Origin: Misgurnus anguillicaudatus
Lineage: Eukaryota > Chordata > Actinopteri > Cypriniformes > Cobitidae
DNA: 64,000 bases
Direction of reading: 5' to 3'
Assembly: GCF_027580225.2 (NCBI RefSeq)
Contig: NC_073358.2
Span: 45,304,001-45,368,000 of the forward strand
Positions 48,678 to 60,670 of this stretch are shown one piece after another (position 1 is the first letter of the stretch; the number at the start of each line of letters is the position of its first letter). The notes beneath the pieces are model-generated. The model did no database searches, had not been told where the DNA came from, and was given only the letters and a program-made list of their open reading frames with translations. Position numbers and translations under genes: made by a program.

Positions 48678-49150
48678 AAGGGCACCTATTTTTAAATGCT
48701 AAAAACAAAGTTATTATGTGTATTTGGTATAATACAATGTGTTCAAGTGGTTTACGTTTGAAAAAAAAACAGTATTTTCCACATACCGTAGCTCCAGACA
48801 TCCCTGTCTTCCTAAAACGCACTGATTTTGTAGAAAGCTCTGTCTCTGATTGGCCAGCTAATCTATACGTTGTAATTGGCCTGAATACCTTTGACATCAG
48901 ACGGAAATGTGATGCTCTCTACCATGTTTGAAAGATTCGCTCACAAGGCAATGTTAACCGGAGTTAACTTAAAGGCTGAGTCCGAAGTTGGCGGAATTAT
49001 GATAATGTCAGTCTTGTCCACGTCAACAGGCCCAGGAAGTAAACTGTTGCATACAATCCGTATATTTCTTCTTGTCCAAGAAAACAGATTTATGTTGGAA
49101 ACAATAATTGCATCATCATTTACTTTGGGTTTGCATAGAGTTAACATGTA
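48678..49150. repeat. AAAGGGCACCTATTTTTAAA-type dispersed repeat
   Basis: Begins with the abundant cyprinid start AAAGGGCACCTAT and includes TCTCTGATTGGCCAGCTAAT. The right end is not defined. Overlapping frames on both strands are not genes. Confidence 0.5.
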
Positions 49151-49241
49151 CTAATACACACCAAAGGAAATGGCACACCATAGGTGCTCATCGTACAACC
49201 TCATACTCACTTTCTTCAGCATTACTAAACAACAACTTCCA

Positions 49242-49537
49242 GACACACACACACACACACACACACTCTGGTTTCCATGTTTTGTGGGGACATTCCATAG
49301 GCGTAATGCATTTTATACCGTACAAACTATATATTCTATTCCCCTAACCTACCCCATTCCCTAACCCCAACCATCACAGAAACCCTTCTACTACTTCACA
49401 TTTTAAAAAAAACAACATTCTGTTTGATTTATAAGCTTGTTTCCTCATGGGGACATCAAAATGTCCCCACAAGGTCACAAAAACACTGGTATTCCTATCT
49501 TTGTGGGGACAATTGGTCACACACACACACACACACC
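49242..49537. repeat. CA microsatellite-bounded fish repeat (GTGGGGACATTCC)
   Basis: CA runs at 49242-49266 and 49517-49537 enclose a repeat with TTTTGTGGGGACATTCCATA, TATATTCTATTCCCCTAACC and CATGGGGACATCAAAATGTC, a type I recognise from many teleosts. The two GTGGGGAC motifs lie near each end. Confidence 0.65.
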
Positions 49538-49921
49538 CTCTTGTGCTCATTAATTTAAGACACAATGTACCTGATATGTCCTCCCCACCTGTGCTCGGTT
49601 ATTGGGCAGATGGAGACCCTCTCTGAGCAGGACTCATCTGTCTACTTTGTGAATTAGTGCAGCCAACTGCGCATCAACACTATAAGAGAAGCTATTTTGG
49701 ATTTGGATGCTAGTGACAGTGGTCCGTGTAATGGCTACCTGCTGACACTGTTCCACTTGAAAGGATGGAAGGCTTCTGGGACATGCACAGAAAACATACA
49801 CATGGAGACCCATCAAAGTCCTTTAGTTTTATATCTGCTAATCCAAATTTGTAAGAAATGCTTTTTTGTTTTTCTAACATTTCCCCATTAAAATAATGCT
49901 CTCTTAGAAAGATCATCATAA
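49538..49921. other. Intronic stretch, no feature recognised
   Basis: No repeat ends or exon. Confidence 0.3.
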
Positions 49922-50316
49922 TGCAAGGTTTCACACCAGACGCGGTAGAGGCGCGAAGCGCAAGTAATTTACATGTTAAGTCAATGCAAAGATGCAATTT
50001 GGCATCCTGCGGCGCGAATGGCGCGGAACACGAATTGAGCGGGAAACGTGCGAGGTGAAAAATCTGAACTTCGGCGGATTTCCAAGCCACGTTAAACAAT
50101 CAGGACCTTGCTGTAGTAGTGACGTGATTACAGGAAGCGAGCGGAGTCTGAGCGAAGTCGCAGAAGCCCCTCCAATGACGCGAATTTTCGCATGAATGTC
50201 TCGAATTACTAAAATTTTACGTGCGAATGAAGCGAGTAAACTCAAATGTTCAAGCGTCCAACTACGCGTGAGTAGCACGTTTTTGCCGCCTCTACCACGG
50301 CTGGTGTGAATGCACC
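49922..50316. mobile_element. Non-autonomous element, TCACACCAGACGCGGTAGAG family
   Basis: Left TTTCACACCAGACGCGGTAG, right CTCTACCACGGCTGGTGTGA; same family as 12517-13279 but shorter (about 395 bp). No clear target duplication. Overlapping open frames reflect CpG-rich content only. Confidence 0.6.
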
Positions 50317-52865
50317 ATAAGCATACTTCTTGTAAACTTCATAATCATCACATTCACTTGGTGAAAATTGACCTCTGGACATTTTCTTAATCTGTGAGTG
50401 TTCATTAATGAACTCAATTTTAACAAGGTCATTAGGGGCAGGAAGGTCATTAAGTGGATGACCAATAAAAATAGCATCACAGTTTTCTTATAACCTTCCA
50501 TATTATTTAGTACCCCATCACAAAAGAAGCCATTTCCATTTTATGTGAGGGAGGTTCATTCAAATCTCCTGAAGTCAGAACACTCCCTTTCAAGGGCAAT
50601 TTTATTGTCCATAATATTTCATAGAGGAGGCCCTTAAGGACCTAAGATTTACTAAACACAGTGTTTGTATGTTTTATGGCTCATATGAACTAGAATTTGT
50701 TACAGGGAACATAAAGTTAATTTTTTAACCACAGTATCAACAGTCAAATCAGATATATTTTAAAAAATATTCCAAAACAAAATTTTTCATTATAGACATT
50801 ATTTAATGCTTTGAAAAATTCACCCATAAAAGACGTTTATTATTAATAAATGATGAAGGGTGGAATAAAACTGTTGATCGTTTAATGACTAATTAAGTTC
50901 TTTTTGTTGGTGTTATTATCTGGTTTGTAGGCTTAAAACCCTGCCAAGGCAATCAAATGAAGTAAATATCATAAACTCGCACAAGCTTAATTAAACTCTG
51001 TCCTTTCAATTAAGAGGCAGCTCAAGGAAATGACCAAATATTCCAACATGGTTCTGTATGCTTTAATTACATAAAGTGGAAGCTAATGAGAAAACCGATG
51101 ACATTAATATTACGATTTAATTACAATTTATAACAAGCTAATGAGTAATCATTCTAAATTCACATATTTTACATTCTTTTGTGCAAGTGATTAAACAAGG
51201 TATTCATCCCTATGGAAGCATTTATTAATGGAATCCTAAAATAATCACAGCTGATTAATATTTCATACTTATACTTTAGACAAACATAATGATAGATTTT
51301 TTTCCAGAAACGTGTTTGTTCAAGCTTTTTAAACACCTATTATGAGTAAAACAGGGAGGGGGATTCTGGTTAAGCTAAGAACAAAGAAATTAATGTTGGT
51401 CCCAAAAGACTCCACGTGTATTCAATAAGTTTATGACATTATTTCACCCTGTTCTTGAGCGACTTTATGGAAGTCATTCAGAGGTGTCAGTCAAATTTCT
51501 GTTATACACTCATGTCAGCTCTTATACCTTTTCTCTTGTGACCACTGCTACTTTGAAGTAAAAAGGGAATCTAAGAATAATGACTGTGATTAGTCACACA
51601 GTTTCCAAGCAGATTTTTAGACAAAGGGAACATTTGATATCAAAGCAAAATATTTTTTAGCATACTGTAGATCAAGAGAACTGGTCTCATATGAGTTCAT
51701 ATGCACATCACAGAGGAAATAATTACCATATTAGTTATAATTATATGCGAATAATATGCGAAAGAAAGATTATATAGATTGAAACAGGTAAGACAGTGAA
51801 GCATATTCAGGTTAAAATAATTCACTAATAAGTCTCATTGTATTACATTTAAATGATATAAGCAAATGGCATTGCTTTGATCAAATACCCAACCCTTTGC
51901 ATAATGTCATACACTCCTGTGGTAGCACTTTTCATTCCCATTTTATTTAAAATATGAAATTGCTTAACTGTCTAAAGTGCAATTATGTTTTGAACATAAA
52001 AGGAAAAATTTAAAACAGATATGAGAAAGTATTTCTTGCTCTTCCCCTCATCAAAGGGGCAAACAGCTTAAAAAGTTTGAAATTACCTTGAAAAAATCTT
52101 TTCAAAGCCTGTGTAGATACCATCTTTTAAAACCATAAGCTTCACTTTGTAGGCATGAAAATATCTGTTAAGGCAAAAGATTTTCTTTTAAATAATTTTT
52201 CACTGGCTTTTTTCTTTTTTTGAAGAGGTTTGTTCAGTGGAAACTGGGGTTAGGCGAGAGTGGTTAATGAGTTAGCACAAGAGAGAAACACTTACAAAAA
52301 TCCACGCTGTGGGAGAAAATCTCTCTAATGCATTTCACAATGCACCAGAGCAGCCAGAGAACGACAGCAAAGCCGTCAGCTTTGGTTTTTGTAATAACTG
52401 CTCAGCCGAATCTGTCGGCTACTGAAATGTCACTGGCAATATTGCTCATTCTAAGAGACCATCACAATTTATAGGGCAGCACCACAGACTGCAATCTCTT
52501 TGCAACTGCCTGACACAAAGTGCTACAACTCACTTGGGTTCCAATGGCACAAATTCTATAAATCTGACCTCATTAGCTATTGTTTACAGATGAACAAACA
52601 TGGTAGACTGTTTGTGATCAAACACAACATAGAGATACTATTTTCTTTACTTAAGTGTTAAGCATCTACTGTATTTTAGCTCTAAATGGAGTTGTGTACT
52701 TGCATTCAACGAGTCTCAAAAATATACAGTAATATTGTGCCTATCAAAGGCATCTTACAAAACTTCAAAATTGAAGTATCCTCATAATACTGCTCTGTTA
52801 AACTTTACTGTCCTCAAGTAAACACAAGTAAACATATACAGCATAAGAAAACAAACACAATATTG
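50317..52865. other. Long repeat-free AT-rich intron segment, candidate enhancer region
   Basis: 2.5 kb with no transposon ends in a window otherwise crowded with them. 50930-51280 is dense in homeodomain-type cores (CTTAATTAAAC, CAATTAAGAG, GCTTTAATTACAT, GATTTAATTACAA, GCTGATTAATA). Such texture is typical of vertebrate conserved non-coding elements, but conservation is not tested. Confidence 0.35.
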
Positions 52866-53675
52866 CAACCCAATCTCACGGCAAGTCATGTTTTAGTCAC
52901 GAAAAATTTGATTCATTTATTTGTGTTCAAGGACACGATTTTCCCCTTTTTTTGTCTTTTGACAATGTCCTTTTTGTCTCAGTCAACACAAATTTCTATA
53001 AATAGTTTTCGTGTTTGTGGCACGACTTTCTTTTTCATGTCATTTTATGTATTTTCTCATAGTTTTTTCCTATTTTTTACCATTGTCGCTTGGGGTTGGG
53101 GTTAGAATGACTTTTTGTTATATTTCAGACATCCTTACCCAAACCCCAACCCTAACCCCAACCCCAAGCGAAAATAGTTTTAAAATCTGAAGAAAAACAT
53201 GTAGAAACCAATACATACAATTACATCCTATCCCAAACCCCAAATCTAACCCCAACCCAAAGCGACAATGATTTAAAAATAGGAAAAACAATGAGGAAAA
53301 CAATACATAAAATGACACGAAAAAGAAAAGTCTTGCCACGACCATTAAAAACTATTTATAGAAATTCGTGTTGACTGAGACGAAAAAGACATTCGAGTGA
53401 TTCTCTCGAAATTAGACTTATGAGGTGTCATAAAACATTTTGATAAAAAAAGTAAATGCAAAGTAAGATTATCAAAATAAGAAGCATACAGTTTCAAACA
53501 CCTCTTCACGTACTATTTTGCACATGATTTCAAATGACATCGTAAACCAATTTTGTTGTTTTTTCCACACTTAAGGAAAAAAATGTCATTACCGCAACGT
53601 GACTGGATTTAGGTTCTTTGACATGGAATTTATAATTAAAAAATCTAAAAAAGGAAAAGCTTCAGTGCATGTTAT

Positions 53676-54630
53676 TAGGGGTGGCACGGTTCACAAAACC
53701 CTCGGTTCGGTTCGTATCCCGGTTCTATGGTCACGGTTCTCGGTTCAGTACGGTTCTTGTTGTTATTTTTTCTTTTAATTTTTAACACTCCAGAAATGTA
53801 TTATCTTATTAATGTATTAATTATCCATAATTTATGATACAGTATTAAAAAAAATTATATCATGTAATCATGCACAAACTGAATTTGACTTTAAGCACAT
53901 TATTGGGACCATCCCTGAGGAAAGACAGATGAGATTTTGATACAGCAAGAGGGAAGACATTGATGATTTCAACATGCTTTTCATTTATTTGGCAAAAAAG
54001 AGAATGTGTATTGCCATCTACATGAACTTTGTGTGCATTTTTAGCACACAAAGATAACTTGCATTTATCAAAATGCCAACTTCAGTGTAGCTCTTAGATT
54101 TATCACTGAGAGGCTGCTTAACTCTTTCCCCGCCATTGACGAGATATCTCGTCAATCAAGAGAAAACGCTTCCCCGCCAATGACGAGTATTTCCGTCTTT
54201 CCGCAATACCGCTATTATCCACTGTGGCGCCCTTCTGCAACTTTTTAAAACCGGAAGAATTGCCCTATGGCAAGCTGCTGCATGTCCGTGTCTGTTTTAA
54301 AGATCGCTCTGAATGGGATCTCTATGAAAAGTCCGTCACAAAAATGGAATTATCTCTGCTTTTTGCTCAAAATGTGGAGTTTTTGCAGAAACCTACCCAT
54401 ATTCAAAAGCTGATTACAAAAGAACCTAATATAACCTGCATTACTTATACTCCAAACCAGTCACCTCTTCTTTCGCGCGAAAGGGAAGCACGCTATCTGA
54501 GGTCACATACAGGGCATGAGGCTACATTGCGCATGCCATGAACCGTTGAACCGTGCGACACACACACGCTCCGAACCGAGACAAGCGAACCGAACGGTTC
54601 GGATTTTTTTCATGAACCGTGCTACCCCTA
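53676..54630. mobile_element. hAT-like element (TAGGGGTGGCACGGTTC), third level of nest
   Basis: Ends TAGGGGTGGCACGGTTCA and TGAACCGTGCTACCCCTA with a perfect 8-bp duplication CATGTTAT (53668-53675, 54631-54638). Repeated CGGTTC/GAACCG words on both sides. It carries the TTAA element fragment at 54118-54425. Confidence 0.85.
54118..54425 (+). mobile_element. TTAA-type element with CTCTTTCCCCGCCA end (copy 2, 3' part missing)
   Basis: Starts TTAACTCTTTCCCCGCCA and follows copy 1 (17313-17620) closely, then stops at AAAAGAACC, where hAT sequence resumes; the right third and right terminal repeat are gone. The shared open frame (from 54224) is preserved up to the break with few differences. Innermost level of the nest. 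Confidence 0.7.
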
Positions 54631-55284
54631 CATGTTATACTATAAACATTTACAGTAAAGAAACACGTGGTATTTGGTGATCATTGGTAAATGTAGAGAC
54701 AATAATAAGGAATATAAATGTGTCCAAGAAAAAATTTCTCATCCTCCGCAACAATTTTCAATCATTGTTTTTAAGCCCTCAAGGAACTAACATTTTCAAA
54801 CAAAAATTGTTGGAAGGGACATAATTGACTGTGACACTCAATATGGATACCACGTAAGCAGTTCTTATTTTTTCTCTGCAGATAAAAGTTGAAATTTTGT
54901 TTGTCATAGTACCTAGACAACTTTTTAGTTCTCGTTACCGAAACATAAGTTTGTAAATGGATATATTTAATGTAATATCATGTTGCGGTAATGATAATTT
55001 TTTATAATGATAATCTAAAAAATGTAAATTCAATAGGAAATATTTTTTAAATCCTCTAAAAATAATGGTTATAGTAAGTTCAGACCTTAATCTTATATGT
55101 GTAAAAAAAATTGGCTTCAAGGGCTTTTAAAAAATTTGATGCTGGACACCTTCTAAATCTGGATTTCGTGAGAATCCCCCATTTGTGCTCAACTGCACAC
55201 AAAAAAAAAAACGGAAAATCGAGTCCATGAACACAAATAAATTGATCAAATATTTTGTAACATGACTTGCCGTGAGATTGTGTT

Positions 55285-56129
55285 AAATATTGAGGCTTGT
55301 TTCACTTTCTTGAAACTTTCATTCGAATGAGGAACTTTCAAAACACGCTTTTATGACCTCAGCACTATCACAGTACTGTAGATGGTTGAAGCCTGAACAT
55401 CTGCTCAGTCAGAAAGTGAAGGAAAGGAAATGTCAACTTGAGGAACACTTGTCCTTGACTGCGAGATTGATCCCTAAATTGAGAGGTGGGAGAGCTCCAT
55501 TCACTCATTATTGCTGTCACTGCCTCGCCATTGTGCAGTGACATCTCCACGGAAACAGTCCCAGCCCAAATGAAGCATCAGTTATGCAAATGGAGGCAAT
55601 TTTGCATGAGTGGCAGATCATCTTCCTGAAATGAGGATGGGCAAGAGACGGAAATGAAAAATGAAGGGGAGGCAGAGAAGAGGAGATCCAGCCAAGCTTG
55701 AAATGATTTAATTTAAGTGATGAAGGTTTGACTTTGATAAGTTTGCATTTTAATAATGGCCCTTGATCACTCCAGGGGTCCATTGGGGAGGAAAATAGCA
55801 CTAACGCACGTGAGTATCGGGACTCGACAAGCTGATAGAGAGTTACCTGTGCAAAAGTTGAGTCATAGGTTGTAGTAAAATGTGCATGCCTACTTGTCGA
55901 ATGTGCTATTTGACACAGCAAATTTAATCTCTCAAATTCTATGTGTTGAGCAAGTAAAATTTACAATACGTTTTTTGGCACATGAAAGGTTTCGCATGTA
56001 CATTTTTATGAAAATGCGAAAATTTTGAATATTCTTTTGTTTGTGATTGACATCAGTGTTTGAATTAAATTATTATTTTTTATTTGAAATGGTAAATCCT
56101 TTGTTTCAAATTACTAAAAAGTTATATAT
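55285..56129. other. Repeat-free intron segment with POU octamer motif
   Basis: No transposon ends. ATGCAAAT at 55584-55591 is followed nine bases later by TTTTGCAT in the opposite sense. The 134-codon minus frame (55517-55921) has no recognisable domain or splice sites. Confidence 0.35.
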
Positions 56130-56500
56130 CAACACAGTATCACAAAATTACGTACCTATAATCAGGTAAATTTGTGAGTCTTTTCATGACACTGACACGC
56201 TTTTCCGCCCGTTTTGTCCTATTTTCTTACCATTGTCGCTTCGGTTTAGGGTTAGATTTACATAAAAAGACTTCCTTACCTAAACCCAACTCTAACCATA
56301 ATGCCAGGCGACAATGGTTTAAAAATCATAAAATATAAAAAAAATAATAAAAAAAGATATAAACCAATACTTAAAGTGACTTCCTAATGCAAACACCAAA
56401 TCTAACGTCAACACAAAAAACGGAAAAGCATGACAGTGTCACAGAAAAGACTCACAAATTTACGTGACTATAGGTATACATAATTTCGTGATACAGGGTT
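56130..56500. mobile_element. Variable-arm foldback element (member 4)
   Basis: Ends CAACACAGTATCACAAAATT and AATTTCGTGATACAGGGTT. Arms (GGTAAATTTGTGAGTCTTTT against AAAAGACTCACAAATTTACG) match no other member, while the loop has TTACCATTGTCGCTTCGGTT and CTTCCTTACCTAAACCC. The target duplication is not clear. Confidence 0.7.
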
Positions 56501-58912
56501 GGATATTTTCGCTAAAGGAGATCGCACACCAGGCAAGAAGCGCTGTGTCGCGCCATGTATCAAAAAATCGAACACATTCACTTCTATAAATGTGCACAGA
56601 CCAGCGGCACCTGACGGTGGCTGTCGCTTGTGACTCTGGACACTGCTCAAATCCCTGCCATGCAAATCGTTAACGATTAACATAGGCTACTAGAAACGTG
56701 TATTTCTATAAGATGCTACTAATTTATTCAAAGTCGAATTGAAGACATTTTGTTGAAAAAGTTTGTCATTCTGAAACTGATCGACAGCTATCTGGCTTTT
56801 GCAGAGTTGTTTTTAATTACCTTAATAAGTTGATGTTGAAGCTAGCCTGGCTTTGTTCACGGACAAAAGGCCTGGAAATCGCAAATAATCTGCTTACTGC
56901 TGCCTACACGAGCTGCCAGTCGAAAAACTGGTTATGTCCTTGAGTAAACATTCATGTTGACAAGATGCTTGAAAACATTCATTTGCCTGCTCTCTCTCGC
57001 TGTCGTTTCAGCATGTTGCGATTCCATTTGCATTATGGGTTTTGTAATTATAAAAGAAAACGTAACATGCTTTTATAGAATCCTGTGAATGTGTGCACAA
57101 CAGAATAAAGCTGATGTCAATGAATTCAAAGTCAATAAATAGTATATATTAAAACATTTTACATGAACTGAAAAAAAGCCAAAAAGAATTTTGGTAAGGT
57201 ATCATTTCAGTATTTATACAGTACATTTAACAGTAATGCAAAATGTAAACTGGTCCGATCTGGAATGCCTCTTTTTAATTTTTCGAAAAGTAAAATTAAC
57301 TGTTGAATAATGTTTATAGACAAATAGTCCATAGCCAAAATACAAATCAAATCAGAGAAACTTTATATGCCTTCAAGTCACAAAAAGTGAAACAGCTCTG
57401 CCTCATTGATTCTCATGAGAAGTCATTTAAACCTTAAATACTCTTAAAAAAAGACTGACTGTTAAAACTTTGTTCTCCGAAATGTATAAAGGTTCTATTC
57501 AATTAATTATTAAGGTATGACAAAAGTGCATAAGTGGATTTATTCTCGTTAAATATGGCGATTAATATTTAATGAATTCGGTATTGCTTCTCTAAATGTA
57601 TGCAGTGCTGTGCCAACACTTTATGGATTATTCATCCTTGTAAAATTACTCTAACATAACCCCAGGTTGTGCCTCGTTCTCATTTTCCTTAATCTCTCCA
57701 GCTTTTCAGTGATTCACTAAGGTTTCAAAGAGCTTCCACACAGTAAGGTTTGTGTGTCACACTGGGGGAGTACGGCAGAAACAATACAATGAAAATAAAA
57801 ATCAAGATAATGCAAAGAAGAGGAAGGGCCATACTTTATCAAGTTGAGATATCATAAATTAACTGAGGTGGACATGGCAGGATGTACTCATATAAACATC
57901 TTCAGCCATACATTCCAACCCCTATTAAATACATTATGTGATCATCAATACTGGTGGACTTTCCTTCTTGTCTTGACAGCGCTGTCATGCCATGAAAATG
58001 TCTGCAAGAATTCAATCAAAAACTTCCTCAAATTTCCATCAGATGACCACTTCATACTTAAAAGACCTCCGTATCAAGACCAAGTATTGCATTTCAACAC
58101 CTCACTGGTGTTTCACAGCTGTGCCTTTCATCTTGTTGCAGATTGAATGTTGGATTCACTTCAGGCTAAAGTGAATGTGTCCTCTCTTTGGACAAGCCCA
58201 CTACCTCTTAGATGATGTGCTGGAATGTTTCAATGGCTAGATTTAAGTAGAAATTATAGCTGAACCCTGGAGGCCTGGCAACCATATCAGCGTTTCTACA
58301 GGTCTGCAGCTGTCTCTGAGCCAGAGCTCAGCTCCATGCAGGGGTTACAGTCCCTTTCGAGTCCCCACCCATTCAGAAAGATTGACAAAGAATGAAAGAA
58401 AGAGAACGGGAGTCAATTGATCTTCTAAAAACAAAAAGTGTAGAAATTAGATTCTTTGAGGTGTAACAACTCTGTCTGAGACCATAGCGTCAACTGATTT
58501 AAATCAACTGAATTGGATGTAAATGGAACTGAGAGATCTGATTGGCTTATTCATCAGGCCCTGATGCATAAAAACATTGAACAATGCAGTTTCCTTATGC
58601 TTTCAGAGCAAACCAAAAGAAAGAGTTTTGTAGACCCAACAGACCAACATCACTGACATTATTGTCTTGTTCATTTCATTATTAGCAGTGTTCTGGTTAC
58701 AGGGTGACTGCTTAATTAGACGGAATTAAAGGGAAAATAATAACTTCTTAAACAAAGAAATCTTGTATTCTTAAATTTAGTTTTATAATCATTCACTACC
58801 TGCAGTGCAGTTTACAGTATTCTGAAAAGCCACATTCTCTGTAACCTTGTGCTGTTTCAAACAGCTATAAAACATTAGTTGTAGTAAGATTAAAGAGGCA
58901 AACATAACCTAT
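56501..58912. other. srrm4 intron 1, mostly no feature
   Basis: 56515-56650 (GAGATCGCACACCAGGCAAG, TGTCGCGCCATG, CGCTTGTGACTCTGGACACT) resembles one half of a GC-rich element and is not resolved. The rest lacks repeats. The 100-codon frame at 57844-58146 has no recognisable features. Confidence 0.35.
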
Positions 58913-59890
58913 AAGGAACAGTCTATCCTTTTTCCATATTAAACTATGTTATTAACTAAGAAGAGTTGATACATACCTCTATCATCTTAGTGCGTGCACG
59001 TAAGCGCTGTGAAGTACTCCCAAAAGTGCTATTCCGCCATAAAATATAGTTCCTCTTTTAAATCCGCTTAGAAAAGCGCTACGTTTTATTTTGTACCACC
59101 AAACTTGCTCGTATAACTACTCGTAAGAAAAACGTTGATGTGTTTGGTCACTTCTAACTTTATCTCTGTTTGGTACCATTCAGGGATGCTCACATTGACC
59201 GTTTAACCGTTAACCGAAGGTAAGAATTTATGACCGATTAACATTATCAGTTAAAATAAAAAAAATATTTGTTAATACATGGTGTGTGTCATCACATCCG
59301 GACAGACGTTCGCTGATGGCCTCTGACCCTGTCCATAAACATCTCTCTTTTTGCACAAACGGAGAAAGACGACGCAAAAGCAAAACTTTCTGAAAAGCAT
59401 CCTGCTTTAGAAATGAACACTGTGGTAGATGAAACGGAGACAATCTGCCCTTTTTGGATATTAATCCTCTGGACTGATTGCGTACTTTTTAATAAGGTAA
59501 TGTTGCGTGAATATCTGATAATGTATAAATACTGGTTCTGTTGTTGATCTGTCGCTGCTGTTTGCACGTTCAAATTAAATATTTTGTTTTTACTAGTTCA
59601 CAGACAATCGTCAACTGTATTTTTACTCTATCACAATTTCATATTAAAATCGTATAAGTTAACGGTTAATGCTCGGTTTAGAAGCTACGGTTGTCGGTCG
59701 GGAAAATTAACTGATATGAGCATCCCTAGTACCATTGAATGAATGGGGCTAAGCTAAATGCTTATCAAAGTGTCGCTGCGCGCCACGGCGCTTACGTGCA
59801 CGCGCTGGGATGATGGAGGTATGTATCAACTCTTCTTAGTTAAGGTAATAATATAGTTTAATATGGAAAAAGGATAGACTATTCCTTTAA
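58913..59890. mobile_element. Foldback element (AAGGAACAGTCTATCC arms), interrupted
   Basis: The left arm from TAAGGAACAGTCTATCCTTT pairs with the right arm ending AAAGGATAGACTATTCCTTT; inside, AACTAAGAAGAGTTGATACA pairs with TGTATCAACTCTTCTTAGTT. Interrupted by the hAT at 59181-59728. Confidence 0.75.
59181..59728. mobile_element. hAT-like element (CAGGGATGCTCA/TGAGCATCCCTA)
   Basis: Inverted ends with a perfect 8-bp duplication GTACCATT (59173-59180, 59729-59736). Subterminal AACCGTTAACCG on the left and TTAACGGTTAA on the right. Non-autonomous, 548 bp. Confidence 0.85.
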
Positions 59891-60670
59891 TGTTCACAAA
59901 GTTGAATCAATACCAGAGCAACAATCAATTTAATGTTCAAATGTATTGTTAAATAGAAAAATTATTTCATTTTTTTCTCAGAGAAGTGCCTTCTAGCATG
60001 AATTCTGTACACTTTTGTATTTTCAAAGGAGTTGCTGTTTATGTCTTTTTAAGGGCTCATTTTAATAGAGGTCAATTTAAAAAACACTTTAAAGTTTATT
60101 TTCAGTTTACCCCTAGGATAACATTTAATCATGGTTAAAGAAGCAACGTGTGCACAGTCATTTTTCTGTCTCTATTCCTAGGTTCCCGTAATCTCTTTAT
60201 TTTTCCCCTTGTTAAACTAGCATCTGCTGGGGTATGAGGTTCTGCCCCATACTCTTTATCCCATGGGCCATCTGCTTCCTAACCCCAAGACAAACACGCT
60301 TACACTCAACCCAACCAAAATCCTCTGCATTTTTAATGAGGTTTGCCACTGAGAAGAACAGCTTGTTGAGCTGCAGTGGCCTGGGGCAGGACCTTCCGGC
60401 GTCATGGGAGTGTGAACTGATCCCTCTAGCCTCGCCAGAAAACACCAGAGGTACACAGGAGGATCAGAACATCCCTTCCTAACTGCACTGTAATGTAGGC
60501 TCAGTGACACCATAAAAAGAGTGAATAATAAAACCAAACATGGTTCATTACGTATGGGGTTAAAAGTAAATGCAAAGCGGGCTATAGGTGGCTAGCATTT
60601 TTAACTGACATAACCAACAACAGTTTTATAATAACAAAGAACTGACACCTTAATCTAATGGGCTGCATTA
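59891..60670. other. Repeat-free intron segment
   Basis: 60220-60480 has balanced composition and overlapping short frames on both strands without splice support. Possible regulatory DNA. Confidence 0.3.

Larger units (their letters stand above)
53395..55180. mobile_element. GGGTGATTCTC-type element (copy C), second level of nest
   Basis: Ends GAGTGATTCTCTCGAAA and GATTTCGTGAGAATCCCCC; flanks ATTC (53391-53394) and ATTT (55181-55184). Very similar to copy A at 4712-5499 (for example CCTCAAGGAACTAACATTT). Interrupted by the hAT at 53676-54630; copy A provides the empty site CCATGTTATACTATAAA. Confidence 0.72.
52866..55284. mobile_element. Variable-arm foldback element (member 3), outermost of a four-level nest
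   Basis: Ends CAACCCAATCTCACGGCAAG and CTTGCCGTGAGATTGTGTT. Own sequence is 52866-53390 plus 55185-55284 (about 625 bp). Arms differ from members 1 and 2 (GTCACGAAAAATTTGATTCA; ACACAAATTTCTATAAATAG against CTATTTATAGAAATTCGTGT), but the loop keeps TTACCATTGTCGCTTGGGGT and CATCCTTACCCAAACC. Flanking AATATTG at 52859-52865 and 55286-55292. The right arm is interrupted at 53395. Confidence 0.75.

Noticed and set aside
57844..58146. 100-codon plus-strand frame
   Set aside because: No domain, no promoter or splice context, lies in an intron of a minus-strand gene.
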